Source of the DNA: Mycobacterium persicum
GTDB lineage: Bacteria > Actinomycetota > Actinomycetes > Mycobacteriales > Mycobacteriaceae
NCBI RefSeq assembly: GCF_002086675.1
Contig: NZ_MVIF01000018.1
Location: 1 to 64,000, forward strand
Direction: 5' to 3'
DNA length: 64,000 bases
Under the pieces are notes generated by a model. That model saw only the letters and a list, made by a program, of their open reading frames with translations. It was not told where the DNA came from and ran no database searches. Positions within the stretch are counted from its first letter, which is position 1. Each line of letters begins with the position of its first letter. Positions 1 to 8,120 of this stretch are shown here, one piece after another. The position numbers and the translations under genes were made by a program.

Positions 1-129
1 GGGTTTGTCCCCCCGTCGGGGGGGGCCCGGGGAGGCCCGGCGGCGGTCGCCCGGGCCCGCCCCCGCGTACGCGCCCGCTATGCCGTTTGCGGGGGCTATT
101 CCGCGTCTGCTCAGCGCTAGGTTGACACC
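1..129. other. Intergenic left edge
   Basis: Very GC-rich sequence with long G and C runs precedes the first gene. No coding frame, clear promoter or ribosome binding site could be recognised in it. Confidence 0.5.
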
Positions 130-525
130 GTGACACCCACCTTCGCCGACCTTGCCAAAGCGCAGTACATCCTGCTGACCACCTTCACCAAAGACGGCCG
201 GGCGAAGCCGACCCCCATCTGGGCCGCTTTGGACAAGGACCGCGGTGACCGGCTGCTGGTCATCACCGAGAAAAAAGCGTGGAAAGTCAAGCGAATTCGC
301 AATACCCCACGAGTAACGATGGCCATCTGCGACGTGCGCGGTCGCCCGAAGAGCGAGGCCGTCGAGGGCACCGCGGCCATTCTCGACGATTCGCAGACCG
401 GCGCCGTCTACGATGCGATCGCCAAGCGGTACGGCATCCTCGGCAAGGTCTTCAACTTTGTCAGCAAGCTCCGCGGCGGCATGGACAACAACATTGGCCT
501 GGAGCTCAGAGTGGCTGGCGCCTAG
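130..525 (+). CDS. PPOX-class F420-dependent oxidoreductase family protein
   Basis: A 131-residue single-domain protein of the split beta-barrel flavin fold. The N-terminus contains YILLTTFTKDGRAKPTPIW followed by a segment on lysine-rich strands (KKAWKVKRIRNTPRVTMA), which is the usual layout of the PPOX F420-dependent subfamily (Rv2061c-like). Such proteins bind the deazaflavin F420, or sometimes heme or biliverdin, and reduce small substrates in the cytosol; the substrate here is unknown. The start is a GTG at 130, chosen because the conserved fold begins right after it and no upstream start fits. The next gene converges on it from the other strand. Family assignment is firm, function is not. 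Confidence 0.8.
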   Translation: MTPTFADLAKAQYILLTTFTKDGRAKPTPIWAALDKDRGDRLLVITEKKAWKVKRIRNTPRVTMAICDVRGRPKSEAVEGTAAILDDSQTGAVYDAIAKRYGILGKVFNFVSKLRGGMDNNIGLELRVAGA

Positions 526-546
526 CTAGTCACCGCCGACGGGAGC

Positions 547-1125
547 TCAAGAGCCGCCATAGCGCAACCACCATCGGTACAGGTCGTTGAGGCTGCCCCC
601 TCCGTTGACCGTGGCCAGCAGCAGCTGAGCGTCGCGGGTCCAGGCGAGATCGGCGCGGTCCTCGATGCTGCCGCACACGATCTTGCCGCCGGCACGGCCG
701 GGACTCGATCCGTAATCCCAGCTGCCGGGCGAGGCGTTGCCCCCGGGACACGGCGACACCACCATGCTTTCGGCGGTCGCATAGAAGTCGGCGGTCAGCA
801 AGTCCACATTGTCGTAGAGCGTGAAGCGCGCATAGTCCGGCGTCTCGGACTGCAGATTGTCGGTGCAGTCCAGGCTGGCGATGGCAGCGGGGAACGGGTT
901 GGTGGCTCGCATGCACGAGCCGGCGGAGTAGCCGGGCGGCAGCAGCCGGACAACTTGCTGTTCGCCCGGGGTAAACGGCTCAGCGACAGCCTCGGTGGTT
1001 GCGATACCCGTCACCAGGGCGGCCGTCGGGGCCGACGCCGGCGCGCCACGCGTCAGCACACCCGTTCCGGCCAGAACCCCCAGCACCGCGAATACCGCGG
1101 ATGCACTCTTCAGCCCAGCATGCAT
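547..1125 (-). CDS. Secreted protein of unknown function
   Basis: A 192-residue protein with a Sec-type signal peptide: short basic start, hydrophobic core (AVFAVLGVLAGTGVL) and small residues near residue 30. The mature part has four cysteines (GSCMRA, SLDCTDN, SPCPGG, KIVCGS), suggesting two disulfides outside the membrane. I do not recognise the family with confidence. A GAGGAG ribosome binding site (1132-1137 on the complement) lies a few bases before the ATG. The gene starts 10 bases after the stop of the dienelactone hydrolase gene on the same strand, so the two probably share a transcript. It converges on the F420-type gene. Confidence 0.7.
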   Translation of the reverse strand: MHAGLKSASAVFAVLGVLAGTGVLTRGAPASAPTAALVTGIATTEAVAEPFTPGEQQVVRLLPPGYSAGSCMRATNPFPAAIASLDCTDNLQSETPDYARFTLYDNVDLLTADFYATAESMVVSPCPGGNASPGSWDYGSSPGRAGGKIVCGSIEDRADLAWTRDAQLLLATVNGGGSLNDLYRWWLRYGGS

Positions 1126-1135
1126 CGTCGGCTCC

Positions 1136-1846
1136 TCACTGTCCTTCGGCTCCGCTGCTCAGGTGCTCGCCGAAGAACGCGAACACCCGGCGCCACGCAT
1201 CTTCGGCCGCGGTCTCGTGGTAGCCGAATCCCGCAACCCGAATGAGCGGTTGACCGGGAAGTTTGTTGGCGAAGCTGTGCCCGGCCCCGGGATAGACCTT
1301 GATGTCCGCGGTGATCCCCTTCGCCTGGGTGACGAAGCGCAGTCGGTCGGCCGCGCCCACACCCAGCGGGTCGCGACCGCCGAAACTCGCCACGATCGGG
1401 CACGCCCCGTCTAGAGTGTCGCTGAGATGGCGGGGCAGCGGCGTGCCGTAGAACGGCGCCGAGGCGCCAAAGCCCTTGGGCGACAAGACGAGCGCGAACC
1501 CGCCACCCATGCAAAAGCCCGCGATGCCTACCCGGCCGGAACATTCGGCCATGGCAAGCAGGTGATCACGGGCAGCCACAATGTCGTCGAGGGCACGACC
1601 GCGCTTGGTCAAAAGGTCGCGAAAGACCCCCACGATGCATCGAGCGCGGCCGCCGCGGGCGTACATATTCGGGGTCAGCGCGACATAACCCGCTTGGGCG
1701 ATGCGCTGGGAAATCGCCTCGTTGTCCGGGGCATACCCGACCGCGTCATGCACGACGACCACGCCCGGCCACGGACCTTCTCCGGTGGGGACGCTCAGCA
1801 GCGCGTCGATCGGTCCGGCAGGGGTGTCGATTTCGATCGTGGTCAT
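1136..1846 (-). CDS. Dienelactone hydrolase family protein
   Basis: A 236-residue cytosolic alpha/beta hydrolase of the dienelactone hydrolase family (Rv2054-like). The catalytic triad can be read as Cys112 in GFCMGG, Asp159 in FGGRDPLG and His190 in PGAGHSF. A cysteine nucleophile instead of serine is the family hallmark. The family hydrolyses cyclic esters such as dienelactones, but many members act on other esters and the true substrate cannot be read. It is the first gene of a probable two-gene unit with the secreted protein downstream. It is divergent from fxsA with about 70 bases between the starts. Confidence 0.85.
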   Translation of the reverse strand: MTTIEIDTPAGPIDALLSVPTGEGPWPGVVVVHDAVGYAPDNEAISQRIAQAGYVALTPNMYARGGRARCIVGVFRDLLTKRGRALDDIVAARDHLLAMAECSGRVGIAGFCMGGGFALVLSPKGFGASAPFYGTPLPRHLSDTLDGACPIVASFGGRDPLGVGAADRLRFVTQAKGITADIKVYPGAGHSFANKLPGQPLIRVAGFGYHETAAEDAWRRVFAFFGEHLSSGAEGQ

Positions 1847-1918
1847 AGCGTCATCTAACTGCAGCCGTCACGCGACCGCTTGCGGAACTCGGGCGCGGCC
1901 CGCAGACGTTGGCTTCAC

Positions 1919-2449
1919 ATGCTAGGTCGGCTGCTTCTCATTTACGCCGTCGTCGAGCTCATGGCCTTCATCGGATTGGCAGCGGTCATCGGGTTCGGCT
2001 GGGCCCTGGTGGTGCTGCTGGCCACCTTCGTCCTCGGGTTGGTCCTCTGGGCTCCGTTGGGCGGGTGGCAGCTCGGGCGGCACCTCATGCAGTGGCGGTC
2101 CGGCGTGCAGGAACCACGCAGCGCGCTGAGCGACGGCGCCCTGGTTGCCGTGGCCACCGGTTTGGTCCTGGTCCCCGGGCTGGTCACCACCGCTGTGGGG
2201 TTGTTGCTGCTGGCGCCGCCGATCCGGGCAGCCGCCGGCCCCGGACTGACCGCGATCGCACTGCGCGGAATCCTGCGGCGGGTGCCATTGACGGCGACCG
2301 CGGCCGCCGGCATGGCCGGCGCGTTCACCCGCCGCGAGCAACCCGATCGGCGTGACTTCATTGATGGGGAGGTCATCGACGTCATCGATGGGGAACCGCC
2401 GACCCTGCCGCAGGCTCGCATTCCCGACCAAGCCCCGAACTGGACCTAG
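1919..2449 (+). CDS. fxsA: FxsA family membrane protein
   Basis: A 176-residue membrane protein with FxsA-family layout: an N-terminal pair of hydrophobic helices (LLLIYAVVELMAFIGLAAVIGFGWALVVL is the first), a short polar loop, a third and fourth helix around VLVPGLVTTAVGLLLLAPP, then an acidic, proline-containing cytosolic tail. The PG[LF].T..lG..LL.PP signature of the family is present. In E. coli FxsA overexpression relieves exclusion of phage T7 by the F plasmid; its native job is unknown. I took the internal ATG at 1919 because family members begin right at the first helix; an upstream in-frame ATG at 1880 adds 13 polar residues. It matches the Rv2053c position. Confidence 0.85.
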   Translation: MLGRLLLIYAVVELMAFIGLAAVIGFGWALVVLLATFVLGLVLWAPLGGWQLGRHLMQWRSGVQEPRSALSDGALVAVATGLVLVPGLVTTAVGLLLLAPPIRAAAGPGLTAIALRGILRRVPLTATAAAGMAGAFTRREQPDRRDFIDGEVIDVIDGEPPTLPQARIPDQAPNWT

Positions 2450-2478
2450 GTCTTGGACTTCCGACGTAGTTTTGCGGT

Positions 2479-4086
2479 GTGACGCAGATTCCCCAGATTC
2501 CGTCCAAGCTGCTGGTCAACGGCCGGATCTACAGCCCGACCCACCCCGACGCCACCGCCATGGTGGTGCGCGGCGACATCGTCGCATGGCTGGGCAGCGA
2601 CGATGTCGCGCGCGACCAGTTCCCGGATGTGGAAGTGCAGGACCTCGACGGCGCATTCGTCGCGCCGGGATTCGTCGACAGCCACATCCACCTGAGCGCG
2701 ACCGGTCTGACGCTCAGCGGGCTGGACTTGCGCTCCGCGACGTCACGCGCGGAATGCTTGCGCATGGTTGGCGATTACGCCGCGGCTAATCCCGGCCGGC
2801 CGATCTGGGGACACGGCTGGGACGAGTCGGCCTGGCCCGAAAAATCCGCGCCCAGCACCGCCGACCTGGACGCCGTGCTCGACGGCCGGCCCGCCTACCT
2901 GGCCCGGGTCGACGTCCATTCGGCGCTGGCCTCGTCGGCGTTGCGGCGGCGGATACCCGAACTTCCGGCCGGCGCCGGCGCACAGCAGCCGTTGACCGGT
3001 GACGCTCACCACCTGGTCCGGGCCGCGGCCCGCGACATGCTGACCGACGTGCAGCTGGTCGAAGCTCGGGCTGCGGCGCTGCAGGCCCTGGCCGCGTCCG
3101 GCGTCGTCGCCGTGCACGAGTGCGCCGGCCCGCAAATCGGCGGGCTCGAAGACTGGCTGGCGCTGCGCTCTCTCCAGCACGGCGTCGAAGTGATCGGTTA
3201 CTGGGGTGAGGCAGTGACCACACCGAACCAGGCCCGGGCGTTGATCGAGCAGACCGGAGCCCACGGGTTGGCCGGTGACCTTTTCGTCGACGGCGCACTC
3301 GGGTCGCGCACCGCCTGGCTGCATGAGCCGTACGCGGACGCGCCGGGCTGCACCGGAACCTGCCACCTCGACTCAGACGCCATCGAAGCGCATCTGCGGG
3401 CGTGCACCGCGGCGCAGCTGACCGCCGGTTTCCACATCATCGGCGATGCCGCCGTGTCGGCGGTCGTCGCAGCCTTCGACCGGGTCGTGCAGGACCTCGG
3501 CGTGGTCGCGGTCGCCCGGTGCGGACACCGTCTGGAGCACGTGGAGATGGTCACTGCCGATCAGGCCGCCAAGTTGGGCGCCTGGGGTGTCATCGCCAGC
3601 GTGCAGCCCAGTTTCGACGCACTCTGGGGCGGCGTCGACGGGATGTACGCCCAGCGCCTCGGGCCGGATCGAGGTTGCCGGCTCAACCCGCTTGCGCTGT
3701 TAGCATCCCAAGGCGTGCCACTCGCCGTTGGTTCCGACGCGCCGGTAACCGGCTTCGACCCGTGGGCGAACGTGGCTGCGGCGGTCAACCACCGCACCCC
3801 GAGCAGTGCAGTGTCGGCGCGGGCGGCGTTCGCCGCGGCAACCCGCGGGGGCTGGCGGGCCGGCGGTGTCCGCGACGGGCAGGCCGGCACCTTGGTGCCG
3901 GGCGCGCCGGCCTCGTACGCCGTGTGGGACGTCGATGTTCTGGACGTCAGTGCGCCGCGCGACGCCGTTCAGCGTTGGTCTACCGATCCGCGGTCCCGGG
4001 TGCCGGCGCTACCGCGGCTGGGTCCGCAGGACGCCTTGCCGCGCTGCCGTCAAACCGTGCACCGGGGTGCGGTCATCTATGGCTAG
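2479..4086 (+). CDS. Amidohydrolase family 3 protein (YtcJ-like)
   Basis: A 535-residue metal-dependent amidohydrolase of the YtcJ type (Rv2052c-like). An N-terminal beta-sandwich segment is followed by the metal-binding HxH of FVDSHIHLS (His69, His71). Further signs are the family-specific [13 protein letters not shown] segment, later histidines in FHIIGDAA and HRLEHVEM, and the terminal metal aspartate in [14 protein letters not shown]. Substrates of this subfamily are mostly unknown N-acyl or amide compounds. The GTG start at 2479 lies directly before the conserved frame. Its stop overlaps the start of lnt by eight bases, so it is probably co-transcribed with the lipoprotein and mannosyl-lipid genes. 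Confidence 0.85.
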   Translation: MTQIPQIPSKLLVNGRIYSPTHPDATAMVVRGDIVAWLGSDDVARDQFPDVEVQDLDGAFVAPGFVDSHIHLSATGLTLSGLDLRSATSRAECLRMVGDYAAANPGRPIWGHGWDESAWPEKSAPSTADLDAVLDGRPAYLARVDVHSALASSALRRRIPELPAGAGAQQPLTGDAHHLVRAAARDMLTDVQLVEARAAALQALAASGVVAVHECAGPQIGGLEDWLALRSLQHGVEVIGYWGEAVTTPNQARALIEQTGAHGLAGDLFVDGALGSRTAWLHEPYADAPGCTGTCHLDSDAIEAHLRACTAAQLTAGFHIIGDAAVSAVVAAFDRVVQDLGVVAVARCGHRLEHVEMVTADQAAKLGAWGVIASVQPSFDALWGGVDGMYAQRLGPDRGCRLNPLALLASQGVPLAVGSDAPVTGFDPWANVAAAVNHRTPSSAVSARAAFAAATRGGWRAGGVRDGQAGTLVPGAPASYAVWDVDVLDVSAPRDAVQRWSTDPRSRVPALPRLGPQDALPRCRQTVHRGAVIYG

Positions 4087-6061
4087 GGGATGGCCCGGCC
4101 GCAAGGCGCCGAACCTGGACAGCGGCGAGATCGATCCGGCGGATGCGGCGCCTGACGACGACCTGGCCGCCGATCCCGCCGATGTGCAAGAGTCCGAGCG
4201 GGACGCCGGCACGTCGACCGCGACCACTCGGCTCCGCGCCGCCGCCCGTCGGCGCCTGTCGGCGATGGGCACCGGCGCGCTGACCCGGCTACCGGGGCTG
4301 TGGGCCGCGGTCGGGCCGCGGCTGCCGCGCCTGCTGGTCTGTGTCGGGGCCGGTTTGTTGCTGTATGCCAGCTTCCCGCCGATCAGCTGGTGGTGGGCGG
4401 CCATCGTCGCGGTCGCGCTGCTCACCTGGGTGCTGATGCACCGGGCAACCACGCCGGTAGGTGGGCTGGGCTACGGATTCCTGTTCGGTCTGGCGTTCTA
4501 TGTGCCGTTGTTGCCGTGGATCGGCTCGCTGGTGGGACCGATGCCCTGGCTGGTGCTGTCGACGGTGTCCGCGCTGTTCCCGGGTCTTTTCGGGTTATTG
4601 GCCGTCGTGGTGCGCGGGCTGCCCGGCTGGCCGATCTGGTTTGCGGTGCTGTGGGCGGCGCAGGAATGGCTGAAGTCGATCGTGCCGTTCGGTGGCTTTC
4701 CCTGGGGATCGGTGGCGTTCGGTCAGACCGAGGGGCCGCTGCTGCCCTTGGTCCAGCTGGGAGGTGTCGCGCTGCTGTCCGCGGGGATCGTGCTGGTGGG
4801 CTGCAGTGTGACCGCGATCGCGCTGGAAATCGAGAAGTGGTGGCGCAGCGGCGGTAAAACCGGGTCGGCCGAAACGGCCGCGCCGCCGGCGGTGGTGTTG
4901 CCGGGTGTGTCCATCTGCCTGGTGTTGTTCGCCGCCGTCATCGTGTGGCCGCAGGTGCGGCACGCCGGTGCTGGAGCGGGCGGCGACCCGGCAGTCACCG
5001 TCGCGGTCGTTCAGGGCAATGTGCCGCGTCTGGGTCTGGATTTCAATGCGCAGCGGCGAGCGGTCCTGGACAACCACGTGCAGGAGACACTGCGGCTGGC
5101 CGAGGATGTCCGTGCAGGCAGTGCCCCGCGACCACAATTCGTCGTCTGGCCCGAGGATTCGTCGGACATCGATCCGTTCCTCAATCCCGACGCTGCCCAG
5201 CAGATATCGCGGGCGGCCGCGGCGATCGGCGCGCCGATCCTGGTTGGCACCGTGCTGGACGCGCCGGGTCCACCGCAACAGCGCCCGGAATTCACCAACA
5301 CGGTGATCGTCTGGAATCCGGGAACGGGGCCCGCCGACCGCCACGACAAGGAGATCGTGCAGCCATTCGGCGAATACTTGCCCATGCCATGGCTGTTTCG
5401 CCATCTTTCTGGCTACGCCGGCCGCGCTGGTAATTTCGTGCCCGGCACGAGTTCCGGGGTAGTGCGCATCGCCGGCGTGCCCGTCGGGGTGTCCACCTGT
5501 TGGGAGGTGATCTTCGATCGGGCCCCGCGAAAAGCCGTGCTCAACGGCGCGCAGCTGCTGACCGTGCCCAGCAACAACGCCACCTTCAACCAGACGATGA
5601 GTGAGCAGCAGCTGGCATTCGGCAAGGTCCGGGCGGTCGAGCACGACCGCTACGTCGTGGTCGCCGGTACCACCGGCATCAGCGCCGTGATTGCGCCGGA
5701 CGGCGCGGAGCTGGTCCGTACCGACTTCTTCGAGCCCGGGTACCTGGACACCCAGGTGCGGCTGAAGACCAGGCTGACGCCGGCAACTCGCTGGGCTCCG
5801 CTACTGCAGTGGATTTTGGTCGGGGCGGCGGGCGCGGTCGTTTTGGTCGCGATACGGCACAATGGGTGGTTCCCGCGTCCGGGGCGTTGGCTGTTCGGGC
5901 TCCCGCGTGGAGCTGGCGAGTCCGACGGACCCCCGGACGACGGCGACGACTCGGAAGCGGCGCTCCGGAACGAATCCGGGGGCGGCCCGCAGACCGCGCA
6001 AGACACTCCGCCCGACGCGGGCGGGCACCACGAGTTCGGGCGACCTGAAGGAGCTACATGA
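4079..6061 (+). CDS. lnt: Apolipoprotein N-acyltransferase (Ppm2-type)
   Basis: A 660-residue membrane enzyme that adds the third, N-linked acyl chain to lipoproteins. After a cytosolic N-terminal extension of about 80 residues come several transmembrane helices (roughly residues 85-305), then a periplasmic nitrilase-fold domain, then a last helix and a charged tail. The nitrilase triad is visible: Glu359 in VWPEDSS, Lys424 in [17 protein letters not shown] and Cys474 in STCWEV. The start at 4079 overlaps the end of the amidohydrolase gene and is preferred to longer in-frame starts inside that gene. The stop overlaps the ppm1 start as ATGA. In M. tuberculosis the two activities form one polypeptide (Rv2051c); here they are separate, as in M. 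smegmatis. Confidence 0.92.
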   Translation: MARGWPGRKAPNLDSGEIDPADAAPDDDLAADPADVQESERDAGTSTATTRLRAAARRRLSAMGTGALTRLPGLWAAVGPRLPRLLVCVGAGLLLYASFPPISWWWAAIVAVALLTWVLMHRATTPVGGLGYGFLFGLAFYVPLLPWIGSLVGPMPWLVLSTVSALFPGLFGLLAVVVRGLPGWPIWFAVLWAAQEWLKSIVPFGGFPWGSVAFGQTEGPLLPLVQLGGVALLSAGIVLVGCSVTAIALEIEKWWRSGGKTGSAETAAPPAVVLPGVSICLVLFAAVIVWPQVRHAGAGAGGDPAVTVAVVQGNVPRLGLDFNAQRRAVLDNHVQETLRLAEDVRAGSAPRPQFVVWPEDSSDIDPFLNPDAAQQISRAAAAIGAPILVGTVLDAPGPPQQRPEFTNTVIVWNPGTGPADRHDKEIVQPFGEYLPMPWLFRHLSGYAGRAGNFVPGTSSGVVRIAGVPVGVSTCWEVIFDRAPRKAVLNGAQLLTVPSNNATFNQTMSEQQLAFGKVRAVEHDRYVVVAGTTGISAVIAPDGAELVRTDFFEPGYLDTQVRLKTRLTPATRWAPLLQWILVGAAGAVVLVAIRHNGWFPRPGRWLFGLPRGAGESDGPPDDGDDSEAALRNESGGGPQTAQDTPPDAGGHHEFGRPEGAT

Positions 6062-6864
6062 CCAGCGGCCAACCTGCGGCCGAGGTGCCGAGCAATCGTC
6101 TCGGCCAGCGTGTCCTGGTGATCATTCCGACGTACAACGAGCGGGAGAACCTGCCGCTGATACATCGGCGGGTCAAGGACGCCTGCCCCGACGTGCACGT
6201 GCTGATCATTGACGACAACAGTCCCGACGGCACCGGTCAGCTCGCCGACGAGCTGGCGCAGGCCGACCCGGGGTGTACTCATGTGTTGCATCGCACCGTC
6301 AAGAACGGCCTGGGGGCGGCCTACCTGGAAGGGTTCGCCTGGGGCCTCAGCCGCGAATACTCGGTGCTTGTCGAGATGGACGCCGACGGCAGCCACGCGC
6401 CGGAGCAGCTGCACCGCCTGCTGGAGGCCGTCGGTGCGGGGGCCGATCTGGCCATCGGTTCACGCTATGTGCCCGGGGGGACGGTGCGTAACTGGCCGTG
6501 GCGGCGGCTGGCGCTGTCCAAGACGGCCAACACCTATTCACGGCTGGCATTGGGTGTCGGGGTCCACGACATCACCGCCGGCTATCGCGCTTACCGCCGC
6601 GAAGTGCTGGAGACGATCGATCTCGACAGCGTCGACTCCAAGGGCTACTGCTTCCAGATAGAAATGACCTGGCGCACCGTGAACAGCGGGTTCGTCGTCG
6701 TCGAAGTTCCGATCACCTTCACCGAACGCGAGATCGGCGTGTCAAAGATGAGCGGATCCAACATTCGCGAAGCGCTGTTCAAGGTCACCCGATGGGGTAT
6801 TGAGGGTCGACGTGAACACGGCCGAGCCGGCCGCGCTCACGACCGCTCTCAACCGGCCGGATAG
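6058..6864 (+). CDS. ppm1: Polyprenol-phosphate mannose synthase
   Basis: A 268-residue family-2 glycosyltransferase that moves mannose from GDP-mannose to polyprenyl phosphate, making the mannosyl donor for lipomannan, lipoarabinomannan and protein O-mannosylation. Motifs: [10 protein letters not shown] at the nucleotide fold, IDDNSPDGT, the metal-binding EMDADGSH, and the [10 protein letters not shown] segment typical of DPM1-like enzymes. There is no transmembrane helix of its own. The four-base overlap with lnt suggests translational coupling, and in M. smegmatis the neighbouring Ppm2 membrane protein is known to partner Ppm1. The product also feeds the mannosyl head group of the mycoketides made by the nearby pks12. 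Confidence 0.93.
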   Translation: MTSGQPAAEVPSNRLGQRVLVIIPTYNERENLPLIHRRVKDACPDVHVLIIDDNSPDGTGQLADELAQADPGCTHVLHRTVKNGLGAAYLEGFAWGLSREYSVLVEMDADGSHAPEQLHRLLEAVGAGADLAIGSRYVPGGTVRNWPWRRLALSKTANTYSRLALGVGVHDITAGYRAYRREVLETIDLDSVDSKGYCFQIEMTWRTVNSGFVVVEVPITFTEREIGVSKMSGSNIREALFKVTRWGIEGRREHGRAGRAHDRSQPAG

Positions 6865-6872
6865 CGTCCGGA

Positions 6873-7208
6873 TCAGCCGCGCCGACGCGACCGGATGATC
6901 TCGAGGCGCTCCTTGAGCAGCTCTTCGAGCTCTTCGACGGAGCGACGCTCTAGCAGCATGTCCCAGTGCGTGCGTGGAGGCTTGACCTTCTTCGGTTCGG
7001 GCAGGTCACCCTCGATCAGGGTGCCTTCCATGCCGTTGCGGCACAGCCAGGTGCCGGGAATCTCGGCGTCGTCGGCGAACGGGACCTCGAATTCTTCGCC
7101 GTTCTCGGTGCGGTACCGCGCGATCTGACGTGGTGCCAGGTCGTGGTTGCGGTCGGTCTCGTAGCTCACGGCTCCCAGACGACTGCCTCTCAAGACACGA
7201 TCAGCCAT
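6873..7208 (-). CDS. rbpA: RNA polymerase-binding protein RbpA
   Basis: A 111-residue essential actinobacterial transcription factor. It shows the conserved start MADRVLRGSRLGAVSYETDR, the core-domain segment around GTWLCRNGMEG, the basic linker, and the C-terminal sigma-interaction helices (RRSVEELEELLKERLE). RbpA binds sigma-A and RNA polymerase, stabilises the open complex and lowers sensitivity to rifampicin. It converges on ppm1 with 8 bases between stops, the same order as in M. tuberculosis (Rv2050 beside Rv2051c). Confidence 0.97.
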   Translation of the reverse strand: MADRVLRGSRLGAVSYETDRNHDLAPRQIARYRTENGEEFEVPFADDAEIPGTWLCRNGMEGTLIEGDLPEPKKVKPPRTHWDMLLERRSVEELEELLKERLEIIRSRRRG

Positions 7209-7398
7209 CGACGCTAACTCCTCTGGACTCGTTGAGCTGGTTGGCTCCGGATAGTGATTCTCTCCGCTTCAGCGAACGCCGCAGCCGCCCACGTAGTTCC
7301 CGGGGTAGTTCCCGGGCTAGTCACAGCGCGCGACGCGACCATCCGCGAACATCGATGATACCGGGATCACGGGCCCGAGCCGACTAAAGTCGGCAGGC
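7209..7398. other. Divergent intergenic region upstream of rbpA
   Basis: These 190 bases separate the divergent starts of rbpA and the zinc-finger gene. I see a short tandem repeat of GTTCCCGGG[GC]TAG at about 7297-7320 but no promoter I can assign with confidence. Confidence 0.4.
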
Positions 7399-7770
7399 GT
7401 GAGCCCGGCCCGACGTCAACGTGCCCGTCCCCAGCCATGCCGCTGGTGTGGACGTGACGTGACCGATGCCGGAATGGGCCGCCGCCGCCAATACTGCCGG
7501 CAATCGTGCCGGCAGCGGGCCTATGAGCAGCGAGCCATGATGACGCGGGGCGATGCCGGGGCCGCGGTGGCTCTGCCCGCCGATGCGGTGGTGTTGACGG
7601 CCGACGAAGCGGCAGATCTGTCGGACCGGATCTACCAGATGCGATGTGCGGCCGAAGACGTCGCCACCGCACTCGACGAAGGAGCCGGCGTGCCCGAATT
7701 GCGTGAGCTGTGCGGCGAGCTGATCCGAGCGGCCAGGGCCGCCGACGGCTGGCGCAGGGTGGGTGTCTAG
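7399..7770 (+). CDS. Small CxxC-type zinc-finger protein, function unknown
   Basis: A 123-residue protein with an N-terminal treble-clef-like zinc motif: CRWCGRDV, then YCRQSCRQRAYEQR, giving four cysteines as two CxxC-type pairs inside a strongly basic stretch. This is typical of small mycobacterial DNA- or RNA-binding proteins. The rest is alpha-helical and acidic with an alanine-rich tail. It sits where M. tuberculosis carries the short hypothetical Rv2049c, directly upstream of pks12, and may be the longer form of it. The GTG start at 7399 is chosen because the zinc motif follows 13 residues later. Its role is unknown. Confidence 0.65.
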   Translation: MSPARRQRARPQPCRWCGRDVTDAGMGRRRQYCRQSCRQRAYEQRAMMTRGDAGAAVALPADAVVLTADEAADLSDRIYQMRCAAEDVATALDEGAGVPELRELCGELIRAARAADGWRRVGV

Positions 7771-8120
7771 CCGTTAGACACTGGCGAACCGGGTAAAGTC
7801 GCGCCATGGACGGCGGGCTCGGTGTACCCAGGTGTGCAGGCGGCCGCGGTTGCCCGCCCAGAATGGCTTCCAGCGCTTCCAGGGCACCCGGCCCGCCCGT
7901 GCATACCTGGGAGTATCGGACGTTTTGAAATCCTGCCACAGTTGGCGATACTCACCAGCGACATTCTTCGGTCGGAACGCAGCACGACGCCGGTCGAAAA
8001 AGCGACGCTGGTCGGCGAAACGGCGAGGCCGATTCGTGCAGCGACTTCCGTGATTCGGCGATAAGGCCGCACCCGGTCGGCGACGACCAGGGGTTAGGCG
8101 AGGGTTAGGCGAGGTTAGTA
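7771..8120. other. 350-base region upstream of pks12
   Basis: No convincing gene. It holds a spaced inverted repeat (CCCAGGTGTGCA at 7827-7838 against TGCATACCTGGG at 7900-7911, 11 of 12 pairs) and, immediately before the pks12 start, tandem copies of GGGTTAGGCGA (8091-8101 and 8102-8112) with a partial third copy. The short frames here have no recognisable motif. The pks12 promoter must lie in this stretch. Confidence 0.5.
8091..8118 (+). repeat. Tandem 11-bp repeat before the pks12 start
   Basis: Two exact copies of GGGTTAGGCGA followed by GGTTAG end a few bases before the ATG at 8121. The repeat occupies the place where the ribosome binding site should be, and its purine-rich GAGG segments may act as that site. 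Confidence 0.7.

Noticed and set aside
3806-4078. Upstream extension of lnt inside the amidohydrolase gene
   Set aside because: The extension is Arg/Pro-rich shadow sequence; the ATG at 4079 gives the expected N-terminus and coupling to the upstream stop.
7822-8064. 80-residue frame between the zinc-finger gene and pks12
   Set aside because: No motif, no ribosome binding site, and it crosses the inverted repeat.
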